This document shows positions 43,533-56,292 of a DNA stretch of 64,000 nt, piece by piece. Location: NCBI GenBank assembly GCA_030374765.1, contig JARGXX010000003.1:310001-374000 (forward strand), given 5' to 3'. The DNA comes from Agarophyton chilense (Eukaryota > Rhodophyta > Florideophyceae > Gracilariales > Gracilariaceae). The first letter of the stretch is position 1, and each line of letters starts with the position of its first letter. Both the position numbers and the translations under genes were made by a program. The notes beneath the pieces were generated by a model. The model saw only the letters and a list, made by a program, of their open reading frames with translations, ran no database searches and was not told the origin of the DNA.

Positions 43533-44805
43533 TGTCTATACGACCGATGGCCTCAAGTGAGGTCAATTGGCCTCATATGAGGCCATTTTTTATTTCTTTG
43601 TAATTAAGCAATAAATGCAATCTACGAGCTCTGCATAACTGGAAAATATTGCTAAACACTCTTCCTTTGATGGCCTTAAGATTTGAAGTATGCATTACTA
43701 GATGATTGAAAGAGATAGTTCCTTTCGACATGTTTTTTTTGGATAGTTTGAGGCCAACAAATATTTGGTTGTTATTTTGTTGGCGACTACTGAAATTTGC
43801 CACACCAAGAGTATATCGTTTTAAAGAAGAGTATTAAAAATCTGTTTGACTCGATTCCCGAGGCTTTTTCATTTTTGCATATTTTGGGCTCGAGCTAGCG
43901 ACATTTGTGCAAAGATTGAATCTTCTTTAAGATTACTGGGGTACATTTAATTTTATTTGTAATCTATTCTTCAATAATACAATGAGTTAGCACAAATTTG
44001 TGAGTATAAAAGCATCGCTATAAATTTACTCTTCGTTTCGCTGTTGTTGCCTCATTGTCGCACAGTAGGCTGATTCTAGAGCACTTCGTCAGAAATAAAG
44101 CCACGCTTGCTCTTCCTGTTGGTATGAGCTGTTTTGATGAAAACGAAATCAAGTGCAAAGGTCGTGCGGCAGCCCGATCATACATGCAATCAAAGCCTGT
44201 AAAGTTCGGTGTACGCTTTTATGCTGTAGTTGGTTGGTCGAATGCATATCTTCAGAGCTTCAAAAACCAACGGCTTAGGAAATAAGTCAGAACAAACGTC
44301 AGTGCAGCGATATACACACATATTTTGCAATCTCTGCGGAGCTGTTGAGCGGAAGTTGGATGGTAGTTTAGTGCAAAACTCAACGCCATCTGCACTATGG
44401 TGCACACTAATGGCGTATCAGACGCAGCTCTATCCCACCCCAGACCATAAAATTTTGATGGTCATAGACAATTTTTACACAAGGCATGTGTTGGCTCGTC
44501 AACTGCAAGAACTGAGTTACAAAGAGTGTACAAGTTTTGAAACTTTACATTTCAACAATTTAAATGGCATAAACATACCTGCTTTAAAAGAAGCAATCGA
44601 ACGTTTAGGGAATGCAAAACGTGAAGAATGTAGCACTCTCGATCCACCTCAGTTCGACCGTTCCGAATACTAGGAAGTCTCGATACAGCATTTATAAGCT
44701 ATTTCTTGGGCACTACTTGATTACGAGAAGTTATAAAAAGAATTATTTCATGAAAGGGTTCGGACAGGAGAAAGTTAATTAAGAAGTACTTTATTTAGTG
44801 TACAC
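43533..44805 (+). mobile_element. piggyBac-like transposon, left part
   Basis: The left end carries GGCCTCA motifs in both orientations (43552-43588) and a 335-bp segment shared with the MITE at 28056. The transposase part begins near 44060. FDENEIKCKGRAAARSYMQ and KPVKFGVRFYAVV match the piggyBac core (the DE.M..FKGR....YM..KP.K.G block with its first catalytic Asp), and MVIDNFYTRHVLARQLQ matches the DN(F/Y)(F/Y)TS block. One stop and a frame change separate these two near 44283. The sequence stops where the 12-kb Ty3/gypsy element begins and resumes at 56902. Confidence 0.75.
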
Positions 44806-45413
44806 TGTCATACAATCATCTTTGGGGTCTGGTACTGTCTTGTCTCGGGAGCGTGGTGACGCTCAACCTTAGAAGGTAGACGTGATAAACCTCGATGGTA
44901 ACAGGGCACCGTGAAAACCGGCAGGGGCAAACGGCGGGGCAACTAGCCTATACCGTGTAGGTGAACGATGGTAGGCGTCGACGCGCGGTAAACCTATGTA
45001 GTAGTTGAGAAACAATGAACCAAAAGGTATAGTTGTGACCCATGTGGTGCCTGTCTTTATCATAATAGGGTGGAGGAGGGGGTCTTCCCTATATGCAGTG
45101 GACTGCACACTCCAGATCACCCGGGAGGTGCTAGCAAGGCACGGTCTCTGACCTAGTGTCATAGACCTGGCCAGAACTGGCTACAGTGCCAGGTTGCCAC
45201 TCCACTACTGTACTAAAATACATATAATTATAATTACAAGTACTGACAATGACTCAATCAGAAGGTACATGTCAACACTACACGTGGCTGACAACACCTA
45301 GAGGGTAGCTCGCCCAGAGCTGCGTGGCCGATGATCCCTCGCATCCATCACCGACAAGGTCAGTGTAGTGTATTGACAACCTCAAATGTCAAACCTTTTG
45401 CGACTATACGACA
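44806..45413 (-). repeat. LTR family B, left (3') copy
   Basis: 608 bp, TGTC...GACA ends. Pairs with 56293-56901. Confidence 0.85.
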
Positions 45414-47318
45414 GACCCCCTTTCTACACGTGAAACACGCCCCGTGTCTCCTTCCATCAAACCATAGAGGTATAGCCAGCGACCGCGGCGCGGGCATCGG
45501 AGTGTTGTCGCACCTTTCTCGGTTGCTCAAACTTCATTTTCCTCTTAGGTCCCTGCGCGCGCCGTCTCGCCTGGTCGTTCCCACGGCTCGACAACCGTTC
45601 CGGTATTGCTGCCCTTAATCGGCGGCGTCGCGACCGTATTCGGGCTGTCCGGCTTTCCTTGAAGGTTTCCTGGCTTCTCGACCTTTCAGGTTTCTTCTAC
45701 CTTTTCAGGATTGATTCGTGGCGCCTTTTGGGCCTGAGCCTGCGTTGAAACAACCATTGAGGTGTTGGCCTGGGTCCGTGGTGGAAGCTTCCGGTTGTGA
45801 GAACTTATTGGTGTTGAGCGGCCCCGTTGGTAATTGCGCGACCTTTTTCCGGTTTTGCATTCCGGTTTACCTTCAAGGCTATGACAGGATCACGACACCT
45901 CCCCGCGCGTGCGAACCCATTCGGTGCCACGTCGACGCACCTTGCGCCGCATCGTGGATTCGCCACCGATGCCTCGAAGGGGTGGGTCGTCCCCACAGGC
46001 GGCACCAGCGCTCGAGAGCCGTGAGGTGTCGGTTACCATTGAGGTTGAAGAAGTCGGCGATTCCGAGGGGATTGATACCCCTGAAGTTATGCCTTTAAGG
46101 TCGAATTGGTCCCACTCCACGATACCTCAAAGGTCTGGACCCGCTCGCGCCCGTACGATGGCAACTGTTGCACCTGAAAGGTCGATGTCGGTACTACCGT
46201 AAAGGTTGGATACGTTTGCCGTCTCCTCAGAACGGACAGAGACCTGGCCAGCACTGGCTACAGTTCCAGGTGGCCACTCCACTACTGTACTAAAATGGAT
46301 ATAATTATAATTACAGGTACTAACAATTACTCAACCAGAAGGTACATGTCAACACTACACGTGGCTGACAACACCTAGAGGGTAGCTCGCCCAGAGCTGC
46401 GTGGCCGATGATCCCTCGCATCCATCACCGACAAGGTCAGTGTAGTTTATTGACAACCTCAAATGTCAAACCTTCTGCGACTATACGACAGACCCCCTTC
46501 CTACCCGTGAGACACGCCCCGTGTCTTCTTCCATCAAACCATAGAGATATAGCCAGCGACCGCGGTGCGGGCATCGGAGTGTTGTCGCACCTTTCTCGGT
46601 TGCTCGAACTTCATTTTCCTCTTAGGTCCCTGCGCGCGCCGTCTCGCCTGGTCGTTCCCACGGCTCGACAACCGTTCCGGTATTGCTGCCCTTAATCGGC
46701 GGCGTCGCGACCGTAATCGTGCTGTCCGGCTTTCCCTGAAGGTTTCCTGGCTTCTCGACCTTTCAGGTTTGGTCTACTTTTTAAGGATTGACTCGTGGCG
46801 CCTGTGGCGCCTGAGCCTGCGTCGATACAACCATTGAGGTGTTGGCCTAGGTCCGTGGTGAAAGCTTCCGGTTGTGAGACCTTATTGGTGTTGAGCGGCC
46901 CCGTCGGTAATTGCGCGACCATTTTCCGGTTTTGCATTCCGATTTATCCTCAAGGCGATGACAGGATCGCGCCACCTCCGCGCACGCGTTCGAACCTATT
47001 TGGTGCCACGTCGATGCACCTCGCGCCGCATCGTGGATTCGTCATTGCTACGTCGAAGGGGTGGGTCGTCCCCACAAGCAGCACCAGCGCTCGAGAGACG
47101 TGAGATGCCGGTCACCATTGAGGTTTAAGAAGTCGGCGATTCCGAGGGGATTGATACCCCTGCAATTATGCCTTTAATGTCGGATTTGTCCCGCTCCACG
47201 ATACCTCAAAGGTCTGGAACCACTCGCGACCGTACGCTGGCAACTGTTGCACCTGAAAGGTCGATGTCGGTACTACCGGAAAGGTTGGATACGTTGGCCG
47301 TCTCCTCAGAACGGACCG
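45163..47318. repeat. 1.08-kb tandem duplication spanning the LTR edge
   Basis: Unit 1 (45163-46238) and unit 2 (46239-about 47318) are head-to-tail copies with few differences. Each unit holds the inner 250 bp of the LTR plus about 820 bp of internal sequence, so the internal LTR edge appears twice. The two units resemble each other more than the outer LTRs do, so the duplication is probably younger than the insertion. Confidence 0.8.
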
Positions 47319-48625
47319 AGGAGGCGCAACTTCGGAAGGATGAATACCCTCTGGTGTTCACCGCGGCGGTGGAGGTCGAGCCATCACCTCGTTCGTCGGG
47401 TCGAGCTACGGCCTTCCCAACCCTGTCAGGTAGCGGCACAACGCTTGGCCGTGGACGCGGTGGTATTACCAAGAGGGTGACTCGCTCGGCTTCTCGAACG
47501 CCTACCAACATTGGTTTTCGCAGCGTGCCTGTCCCTGCGACACAGTTCTCCCCTGGGACTCCGGCTGACCCGTACCAACGCAGAGGTGGACTTCCTCCGA
47601 CAACACAAACCAATTGGGCTCACACTCTCGCGTTTGGTGTGGCGAACCGGACGACGAGTCAGTATGGACCTTTTGGTATTACCTTCGACCAGGTGACGCA
47701 CAGTGACCTTTTGAAGCACGATTGGCCTGTGGCGGTGGGGAATTCGTCATTGCCGGCAGCTCTCACTAGAGCACAATTGGATACCTACTTGGGTTTGTCC
47801 CGTTGGGACTGCGAGCGCCTTCGCTCCGTTCCATTGCTCTTCAAGAAAGGGACCAAGAATCTCAACTTCGTCAGGGTCGAATGGGATGTTACCAGAGTCG
47901 GCAGAGTCATACACCTTTTCAGTTATTTCATACCGCCGATGTATCCGAGCGACTTGCCGTATGTGCGCATCAAACCGGAGCTGGATTACTACCGTCGATT
48001 GGTGGTGCAAGTGTGCCAGTACCCGTCTATTCCGGATACTTACCTTCCGGATTCACCTGACTTGGTTTCCCTGAATCGGCCTTTCACCACTATCAATTGG
48101 ACTGACCGTAGTAGATGGGGCGAGGATGCAGCGACGGAGAGTCGCGTTTGCACTCGCAACTCTTACACTTGCGTTATGCATATATTTCATAACGTCGACT
48201 ACTTCTCACAACCTACGAAGAGTAGACGAGATTGGTATGTGCTTCGACCAGAGTGGTGGGAGTCCTATGGGGTTCCGTTATCACTGAGCTTTCCCACTCC
48301 GCAGGTTTTGGCGTACTTCGGGAGTCAGATTTCCCGGAACCTAGAGTGGTATTACCTCATTTGGTCGATTGCCCTTTCGGAGTGGACCGTGTTGGTTGCC
48401 ATCCTGGCTCTGGAGACCGCCCGTTACGGTATCGATTGGGATTGTCGCAATTCCGACTCTGACATATACCGAGATGGTGTTCAACCTGTAGGTTGCATCT
48501 TCGTCATACCTCTGAGGGTTGTCCAGGATATTTTCCGATTTGGTTACGAGAACATCGTTCAGGGGACCGATTATACCGTGAAGGATTTGGACTCGTATCT
48601 CGAGCAGAGCAAGAATTACCATTGA
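47168..48625 (+). CDS. long antisense frame 1 of the Ty3/gypsy element
   Basis: A 485-codon open frame on the strand opposite gag-pol, between integrase and the 3' LTR. The first 150 residues are Arg/Ser/Thr-rich. The rest looks globular, with RRDWYVLRPEWWESYGVPLS and LAYFGSQISRNLEWYYLIWS. The latter part aligns in order with the antisense frame of the other family (PEHWAEIESP..., YIGSALINN..., GYWTVVFSKFI...), which argues for real coding. No known domain. Part of a fossil element, although this frame itself is open. The start codon is uncertain. Confidence 0.5.
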   Translation: MPLMSDLSRSTIPQRSGTTRDRTLATVAPERSMSVLPERLDTLAVSSERTEEAQLRKDEYPLVFTAAVEVEPSPRSSGRATAFPTLSGSGTTLGRGRGGITKRVTRSASRTPTNIGFRSVPVPATQFSPGTPADPYQRRGGLPPTTQTNWAHTLAFGVANRTTSQYGPFGITFDQVTHSDLLKHDWPVAVGNSSLPAALTRAQLDTYLGLSRWDCERLRSVPLLFKKGTKNLNFVRVEWDVTRVGRVIHLFSYFIPPMYPSDLPYVRIKPELDYYRRLVVQVCQYPSIPDTYLPDSPDLVSLNRPFTTINWTDRSRWGEDAATESRVCTRNSYTCVMHIFHNVDYFSQPTKSRRDWYVLRPEWWESYGVPLSLSFPTPQVLAYFGSQISRNLEWYYLIWSIALSEWTVLVAILALETARYGIDWDCRNSDSDIYRDGVQPVGCIFVIPLRVVQDIFRFGYENIVQGTDYTVKDLDSYLEQSKNYH

Positions 48626-48673
48626 GATTCCCATCAAGGTTAAGAGGCTTTCGATCCCGCAACTGGGGAGATT

Positions 48674-49441
48674 GTGCCTCCCCACGCCCAACATTACCCT
48701 GGGGAGCCTCCTGTTTATGGAGCTCCCGCGAGCCCCGAACCTTATCACAGTACTGTGGAGACACCGGTTGGTCGTTATTCTGGTCCCTTCCCGTCCGAGC
48801 CGTTACCTCAAGGTCGTCAGTCGCCTATCCCTACGGGTGTGACTCCTACTCAACCGAGCTCCTCGCGGATTGCTAGTTCGGTTCGACCTCTGTTGGCGGG
48901 TATTGCTCGTCCTCCGCCTCAACCTATGATGGAATCTCCGGCCGTGGTCGGTTTGCTGGCTCGAATTCGCCAGACTTGCGTCACCAACTTTCAGAGGGCT
49001 GGGCCTACCTCCGTGGTTGCTGCATTAACGCTCCTTGAAGGTTTGCTGCCGCGCCATGCGCAATACATGAAGGCGCTGAACCAACATGGTGAGTTCCGGA
49101 ATCAGTTCCAGTTGCACATGTACCAACTGGCCACCCGTCAGGTTGCCAATCTGGAAAGCGTCTCTGCTGCTGCGCCATCCGATCCTTTGACGGATCCCCT
49201 TCTAGGTGCTAACTTGAACCCTGCGGTTTTGAAACCCGCTCCGGCGGTTCCTTTCGTTCATCCTCTTTTGGTTTCAACTCCTCTCCCCAGTGGCGGGGCT
49301 ACCGCTCCTTCGCTACCTCCTAGGTCGATGGCTCCTAGCATTTCTGCAAGTTTTCCTCCGTGGGTAGTTAATTACACGGGTCCTACTGATCTCATTGCTC
49401 CTAAACCGACAGGTCCTTCTAATTCTGGATTCGGGGGCTAG
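48674..49441 (+). CDS. antisense frame 2 of the Ty3/gypsy element
   Basis: A 255-codon open frame 48 bp after antisense frame 1 and in another phase. It is Pro/Ser-rich at both ends, with a helical centre (RIRQTCVTNFQRAGPTSVVA, then MYQLATRQVANLES). The composition is like a gag or scaffold protein, but no motif is recognised. It may be joined to frame 1 by splicing or be a separate product. Confidence 0.4.
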   Translation: MPPHAQHYPGEPPVYGAPASPEPYHSTVETPVGRYSGPFPSEPLPQGRQSPIPTGVTPTQPSSSRIASSVRPLLAGIARPPPQPMMESPAVVGLLARIRQTCVTNFQRAGPTSVVAALTLLEGLLPRHAQYMKALNQHGEFRNQFQLHMYQLATRQVANLESVSAAAPSDPLTDPLLGANLNPAVLKPAPAVPFVHPLLVSTPLPSGGATAPSLPPRSMAPSISASFPPWVVNYTGPTDLIAPKPTGPSNSGFGG

Positions 49442-52400
49442 ACTTTCTGTCGCTTCACCTTTGAGATTCTTGTGGCGGCTGCCTGCAACTTGAATTCCTT
49501 AGTGTTTCCTTCCTTTTTCAAGTAAATTGTTGTCTCTTCTTGTCTCTTCTACTGTTACATTCAGTTGTTCTTTCGTGTCCTCCCTTGTACGTAATCTGAC
49601 ACGCATATGCGTCCATCTTCTGCAGAAAACGACGTCTTTTCTCCCCCTTCCTTAGGCCTGAGTACCACGAAGGTCTAAGGTTAGCCGTGTGCAGGCATCT
49701 GCTCCTTGCGACGCCTCCAATACCTTATACGGTGTGGGGGTATTTCTGCTGGGGGTTCGAGGGTGTCCCCTTCTTGCCCCCAGCCGTACCAACCTACAGT
49801 GTACTTCAGACCGTTGTAGGTTCGCGTGTGGCCCACCAGACGGTCACCGGGAAATACCTCTGAGGTTTGGTCTTGATCTTTCGTGGGAACGCTATCTCAA
49901 GGGTTCATATGTTCCGAGTTGGGAGCTGCGTGTGTGGGAGCCTGGTCGGGAGCTCCTGCTGTTACCGTTTGAGGTTCAATATCCGTCCCTGTTAGCGGGT
50001 TGTAATCCGAATCATCACGTTGAAGGTCATCGTTCACCTCAATTGGGGTGGGGTCCTCCGAGGGTCGAGTGCGCAGAGCTACAGCTCTGGGCTCTCGGGC
50101 TGAGCTGCCTGCCTCAATGCGATGTTGAACCGTTTCAGGTGCTACCGTAATACGGTTAATTGATATCGTATTCGGTATTTCATCTTGTTCAACCGTACCG
50201 GTGTGGTCTGATGCGTCCAATACCTTATAAGGTCCCTATGATTTGGGTAGAAGCTTCGAATTGATATCTCTGTCCATAGCTTCATCGTCTGCTTCATCAC
50301 CCGGTCGTGGTCTTTTACCTGAAGGTGGGTTGTCTATGTAGACATATTGTCCTGAAGATACAGAGACCACCTTGGATACCCTACGGTCGTAGTCGGCCTT
50401 GTACCGCTTCTGGGCTTCAGTGAGGCGGCTCTCTGCATGTTTGAGAGCCCTCCTCAACCTCTAAAGGGTATTTCGCTTGACCTGGGCAGGGGTCAGTGCG
50501 CCAGCTGCAGTGCTGGTGGTATGATCTCCCTGCACTACAATGCCTGAGGGGTGTCGCAAAAGAACCAAATCAAAGGGAGTGGTCTGCGTTGACCGGTGTA
50601 CCTGAAGGTTATAGAAGTAGGTGAGCGGTTTCACCAGCTCATCCCACCCAGTTTGGTGCTCTTCCGTATAGTGTCGTAGCCTTGATACCAATGTGTGGTT
50701 AAAGTGATCGACCTGTCCGTTTATCTGCGGATGGTAGGCAGTAGTGAAATAGTGCTTGATCCCCAAGAGGTTACAGACTGCTTTGAAGAACTTTGATCCC
50801 AGGTTTGAACCATTATCGGTAAGTAGGTACAGCAGTGCACTATACGGGTAAACCCAATTGTTGAGGAACGCGATCGCCAGCGTTGTTGACTTCGTATCCT
50901 TTAAAGGTATCGCTCTCGTGAGCTTGGAGAACCTGTCGGTGATCACTAGAATGTGCTGATACCCAGTCTTGGTCTTGGGAAGTGGTCCTAGAAGGTCTAT
51001 CGCAACAAACCCCAGCGGACCCGCTGCTGGAAACAGCTTGAGGTATTTTCGATGCTTTCGAATACCACCGCAGGTACGAACACAGGATTCGAATTGACCT
51101 ACAAAGGTATAAACATCATGGGCCATATGAGGCCAATAGAAATGCTGCCTCAAGGTGGAATACATCCTGGTGGAACCGGGGTGTCCCGATAGTCGCAGGT
51201 AGTGCGCCAGATACAAGACTGTCGGGCGAAGCGCCCTCGGAACCACATTTTGAAGGCTACCATCCAAGGTTGACCTTCTCACGATTTATCCATTGTGGTC
51301 CACATCGAATTGTGATTCTTTGAAACCAATTTGGTCAGCCAGGGTTCTGGAGTACGCATCCTGGGCCTGTTCTCGTAGAAACTCCTCTCGGGTTACGGGC
51401 ATGAAGTTCGTTTCCTCTAGGGTCAGTATCTGCGTTGCGATGTCGGTATTCCTCAAAGCACCTTCTTCAGGTAAGTCCCAACACCCTTTTAGGTGTTCGC
51501 CGGTACCATTTTGGTTTGGTGACACCAAAAAGCAAGGGATGTCATCTTTCACAGGTTCTGTCTCTAACCCTGAGGTGTTTAAGCGTGACATAGCATCAGC
51601 TATGTTGTGCTTGATACCTAAACAGTACTGTACGTCGTATTCAGACTCCGACAGTCTCAACCTCCAACGGGCAAGTGTACCAGACGCATCTTCCAGTCCG
51701 AGGATCCACCTTAAGGCATCGTAGTCCGTGCGCTGCGTAACGCGCTCACCATAAAAGTATGGACGGAGCATCAACATGCTCCACACTACTGCTAGACATT
51801 CCTTCTCGGTTACCGTGTAGTTCTGTTCCGCCTCATTCATAGGGCGTCTCCAGTACCCTATAGGTAATTTTTCTCCGTTGTGCTGCTTCTGCATGAGGCA
51901 ACAACCAATTTGGGCATGGGATGCATCTGTATCCAGCGTGCACGGTAGACCTGTTTTCGGTATCGCTAAGATTGGCGGCGACAACAGCGCTCGTTTCAAT
52001 TCCTCAAAGTTATCCATTTCGTCGTTCGATAGATTCTCAAACCGTTAAGGTTTACCTTTTTTGGAGCTTCTTGTTGAGGGGAGCCGCTATTTTCGGGAAT
52101 CCCTTCACGAAGCGACGATAGACGTTGCACGAACATATAATGGATCGTACGTCTGTCTGGGATCAGGGCACCTTAACCCCCTGTACGGCTCTAATGTTGC
52201 CCGGCGCAACCTCTAGGGTACCAGGGCCTATGATGTGGCCCAGGTATTCAACCGTTCTGGTAAAGAAGACGCATTTTCGTAGCTTCAGCGTCACCCCCAC
52301 CACATCTAGGAGGGTTAGTACAGTGCACACGTGAGCAAAATGCTCTTGTTCCGATCTGGAATATATGATTACATCAACGATGTATACCAAGGCGGTTGTC

Positions 52401-55400
52401 CATTTAACCTTGGAAAGGATGATGTCCAGCGCCCTTTGAAAGGTGGCTGGAGTATTGCGCAACCCGAATGGCATCCGCGTGAAGCGAATCAAACCTGCAT
52501 GGCACTTGAAGGTCGTTTTGTCTCGATCTTCCTCACCTACAGGTACCTGCCAATAACCACAATTGGCATCCAACGTGGTAAATATCTGCGCATCTCCCAA
52601 GGAGTCGATGCACTCATCCATTCTAGGTATCGGGTACGAATCCCTGACGGTCACGCTATTGAGCCTCCTGTAGTCCACACAGAACTTCATACGTTTATCC
52701 CCTTTCTTCTGAACCAGAACCACGGGACTAGCTCACTCTGAGTTGGCTGGCTCAATTACACCTTCTTGAAGCATTTGCTCCACTTCTTTGAGTTCTACTT
52801 CTCTCGCCTTCGGACCTGCACGGTATGGTTGCTGATAAATCGGCTTCGAGTCAGGGAGGAGCTCGATGCGATGCTGTGTGGCCTTCATTTGGCCCAGATG
52901 GTCTGACCACATCGTTTCGAACTCCTCCAAAAGGTCGATAATACGACCCCGCAGTCCGCCGTTATCTTCACAGATCTGAACTGTACCTTGCAATTGCCTC
53001 TCAGGGTCAGACTCCTCTTCTTTGTCTACCGATGCCTTATCGGTTAGCTTTGAGTCCAAGTTGGTGTTTATCGATACCTTTGTGGATGTGGACGCATTTG
53101 CGCAGCCCCCTTCCTTATCGAAGGCGACCTCGCCGAGATCAGTGTGAGCTACGGTGAAGACCCCTTGTGGTGCCGGTAGTGCGATGCCAACATTGGTATT
53201 TTTCGGCAACTTCACGTCGTGACTGCTGAAGTTGCTGAGACACACCTTAAAGGGTTGGTTTGGGATGCTGTCGACAATCCCGTTGGCCATCAAGGTGAGG
53301 TGTCGATGTGGTAACCTCAGATGGTTTTGTAGTATTACCAGCCCGGGGATCGCACACGACACCCGTACCAATATTTGGGGCATTGGCGGGATAACAACCT
53401 GTTTGGAAATGCGCACTTTGTTGGAGACCGTTTCGGTGGATATGGTCTTCTGCGGTTTGAAGAACCATCTTCGTTTGGTCTCTGTATTACCTAAAATGTA
53501 AATTCGTCCCCCGTGACGTAGGGCGACGGTACGGGAACCAAGAAGGATTTCCTTGACATGTCTGTCAATGAAGTTCGTACCTAGTAGGCAGTCTGTTGGT
53601 AAACGGTCGACAGCAAAGAATTGCAGTCTTACCTTGAGGTATCCGAGCTGCACCACAGTGGTGAACATACCTCGAAGGTTTAAAGGGCGCTCATTTGCAT
53701 TCACCAGCGGGTTGTTGTCGGGAGGTCGGCTCAAGTTCCGAAGTACCGCCTCAGGTATGACGCGGGAGTTCAGGACGTTTGGGCCGGCCCCCGTATCCAG
53801 CACGCAGGTGACTGAAACCGCAAGGCGTTCGGAGAAACACAATGAAGGACGTACTTTATAGTTGTTGTACTTCATATGACAAACCGGAACTGGTTGTGAC
53901 GTGTTCTCTTCCACACTAAAGGTTCTAGGTATCAATTGGCCTTCCAATTGCAGGTTGGGTTCGGCCATTACGCCAACCATTCGGTGTTTTGTTCCTGTGC
54001 GTGAGGGGTTGAGTCCAAGTTTGGTGTTTCCTGGATGGTATTGACCTGTACCGGTGTATGGGGTTGGAAACTATTTGGTGCTTGCGTTGAAGCCTGAATC
54101 AACTGGTCTCTCATCCCTGGAGAAAAGCTAGCGCAATTGTTTGCCAAATGGTCTCTCGCGAGACAGAACCAGCAAAAGAGCCCTTCAGTTTGGGGGTCTC
54201 GCGTTACCATTGAGGGGGGCTTCGAAAACTGGTTGGTAGGAGCAGTGGCTTAGGATATGGGTGGCGAGTTATCGAATCTCCCTCCCTGCATCTTCTGCGA
54301 GCTCATCGCACTTGGCGGCGATTGTACCGAGTTTGGTGTACGCGTTGACGACCATTTCCCTACCGTCGAAGGTTTCGAGAACCGCCCCTAGGTAGCTACT
54401 AAGTTGATAGCGGTCCCTGTTGGTACTTCGATGTGCGAGCTACATTCTGAGGTTTTTATGACTTCAATTTCCAGGACTGACCTTTTCGGTTTATCCCTCG
54501 AAGTTGGAGGCACGGCTGGTCTCCTTCCCAGCCGAAGGGTATCTCCAAGGCTTTGGGAGTATCGAGCCAGCCCATTGTAGTCTACCTTTCGGTTGGTGGC
54601 CAGGTAGTTGCGTACCTGGTAACGGATCGCTTTGTCGCCATTGTCGGCAAATAGCGACTTTAACGTAGAGGTGGTGAACACATTACCACAACGGGTTGCG
54701 AGAATCCAAAGGGCGAGCGAAAACTCCGATTCGGTTTGTCCAGACCTTTGATGCTAAGCGAGGACTTCCGAGTAAGCCTCTTGGATAATCTCATCGGTGG
54801 CGTATGTTTCCAAAAGGAAACTGACCACTTCTGGGTATGACTCCAACATCTCTATGCCATCCTCATCCATCGCTAAGGTATTTCCGCGAAGCCTACCCTG
54901 CAGCAAGTAGTATGCTTCTCCTTAAAGGTAAAACTGAAATACCCACATATCACCGCCCTCGGAGAAACCATTTTGGTCACATGCAAACTTGAACTTCTGT
55001 AGAAACTCAATCACCGCAATAGGATCCGTACCTGTGAAGGTTGTGTCACCCGTTTGGAAGCTGAGCTTCTTGTGGGGCTTAGTAATCTTCTGAGCAACCT
55101 CTTGGGTATAATCAGAAGACTTTTTGATCAAACAATAAGCCCTGTAATCAACCGCTTTGGTGCACATATCGTTCAACGGTTGGTGCTCCTCCAGGTTCAT
55201 TTCGGTGTCCGATTCAGAGATGGGCGACTCATTGCATCGCTTTTTACCCTTTCGGTTCTTTTTCGACGACTTCTTCCTCGACCTGTTCATTTTCTTCTTC
55301 TTCTTTCCTTTACGGTCATCATCCGACGATGAACTCGTATCGGAACTGAAGTCTGACGAGTTGGGGTCTGAATCATCCTCTCGATTTTTTTCCTTCTTCG

Positions 55401-56269
55401 TCCTCCGCTTCTTCTCTTTTCGGTTTGTTCGTCGATCATCGAAGGAGTCAAAGGAATCGTCCTTGAGACCACCTCCATGGGTATCCTTTTGAAAGAAACC
55501 AGTAATTGGTGACAGATAGATGTCTTGAAGACCTACCTTCCCCGGGACCTCTTGACTCTGCCTTGGACCTTGTAGGTACTCATTATCAGTAGGTAAGTGT
55601 TTGGAATGAGTGGAATGACCCATTTGGAACCCTTGTGGTTTGCGCTTTGCGATGTTCACCTGTGTAGGTCGGGATTCTGCGAATTTCTTGGAAACCCAAA
55701 GGTCCTGCACAGCGCGGTAAACATGCTCCATAGCATCTGTAAAGAGATACTGTTTCACCGTTTCAGGTATCCTTTCCGACAGCTCTTAAGCTGCTCGGTC
55801 AACCACAATACGGGTAAATGCATCGACGTCAATTGAGGGCGGAACCATCCGGGTATCCGACTTCTCCTTTAAGGTCAATGCATCCTCGAGCGCGAGGGTG
55901 ACGAGCGTTTTCGCTTGCTCTTCGATCTGAGGCCATAGCTGCTCCGCTGCAACCTCAATTGCTAATTCCCTTTAGAATTCCGTTGTCATGGGCGGCGGAC
56001 CATGTACCTTTACGGTTTTGTCCCGAGGGTGTCGGAGCAGCTCCTCGGGATTCTCTAGAATCGGTTGAGCCGGTGGGGCTCCTTTAAAACCTTTATGGCT
56101 TGTCATGGCGCTTGCACCACGCGTATTCCTTTTAGATCGTTCCATTTGTGACCAATAGTGGTATCCTGTAATGCTTTGCGGGATTTCCTGAAACCAAATA
56201 GGTGTACGAGCGTCCAATCCTTCTCGGAATTTCGTGTGAACCGTGAAGGTACGGCGTAACCTAAAAAAA

Positions 56270-56289
56270 CTTTCTAAGGCGGGAGACCA
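56270..56289 (-). other. primer binding site of the 12-kb element
   Basis: Three bases inside the 5' LTR, reading TGGTCTCCCGCCTTAG on the minus strand. It fits the complement of a tRNA 3' end terminating in GGGAGACCA. Confidence 0.6.
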
Positions 56290-56292
56290 ATT

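Noticed and set aside
48674-49441. Second gag gene of the retroelement
   Set aside because: It lies on the strand opposite gag-pol, and a gag with a zinc knuckle is already present near 54160. No capsid motif seen.
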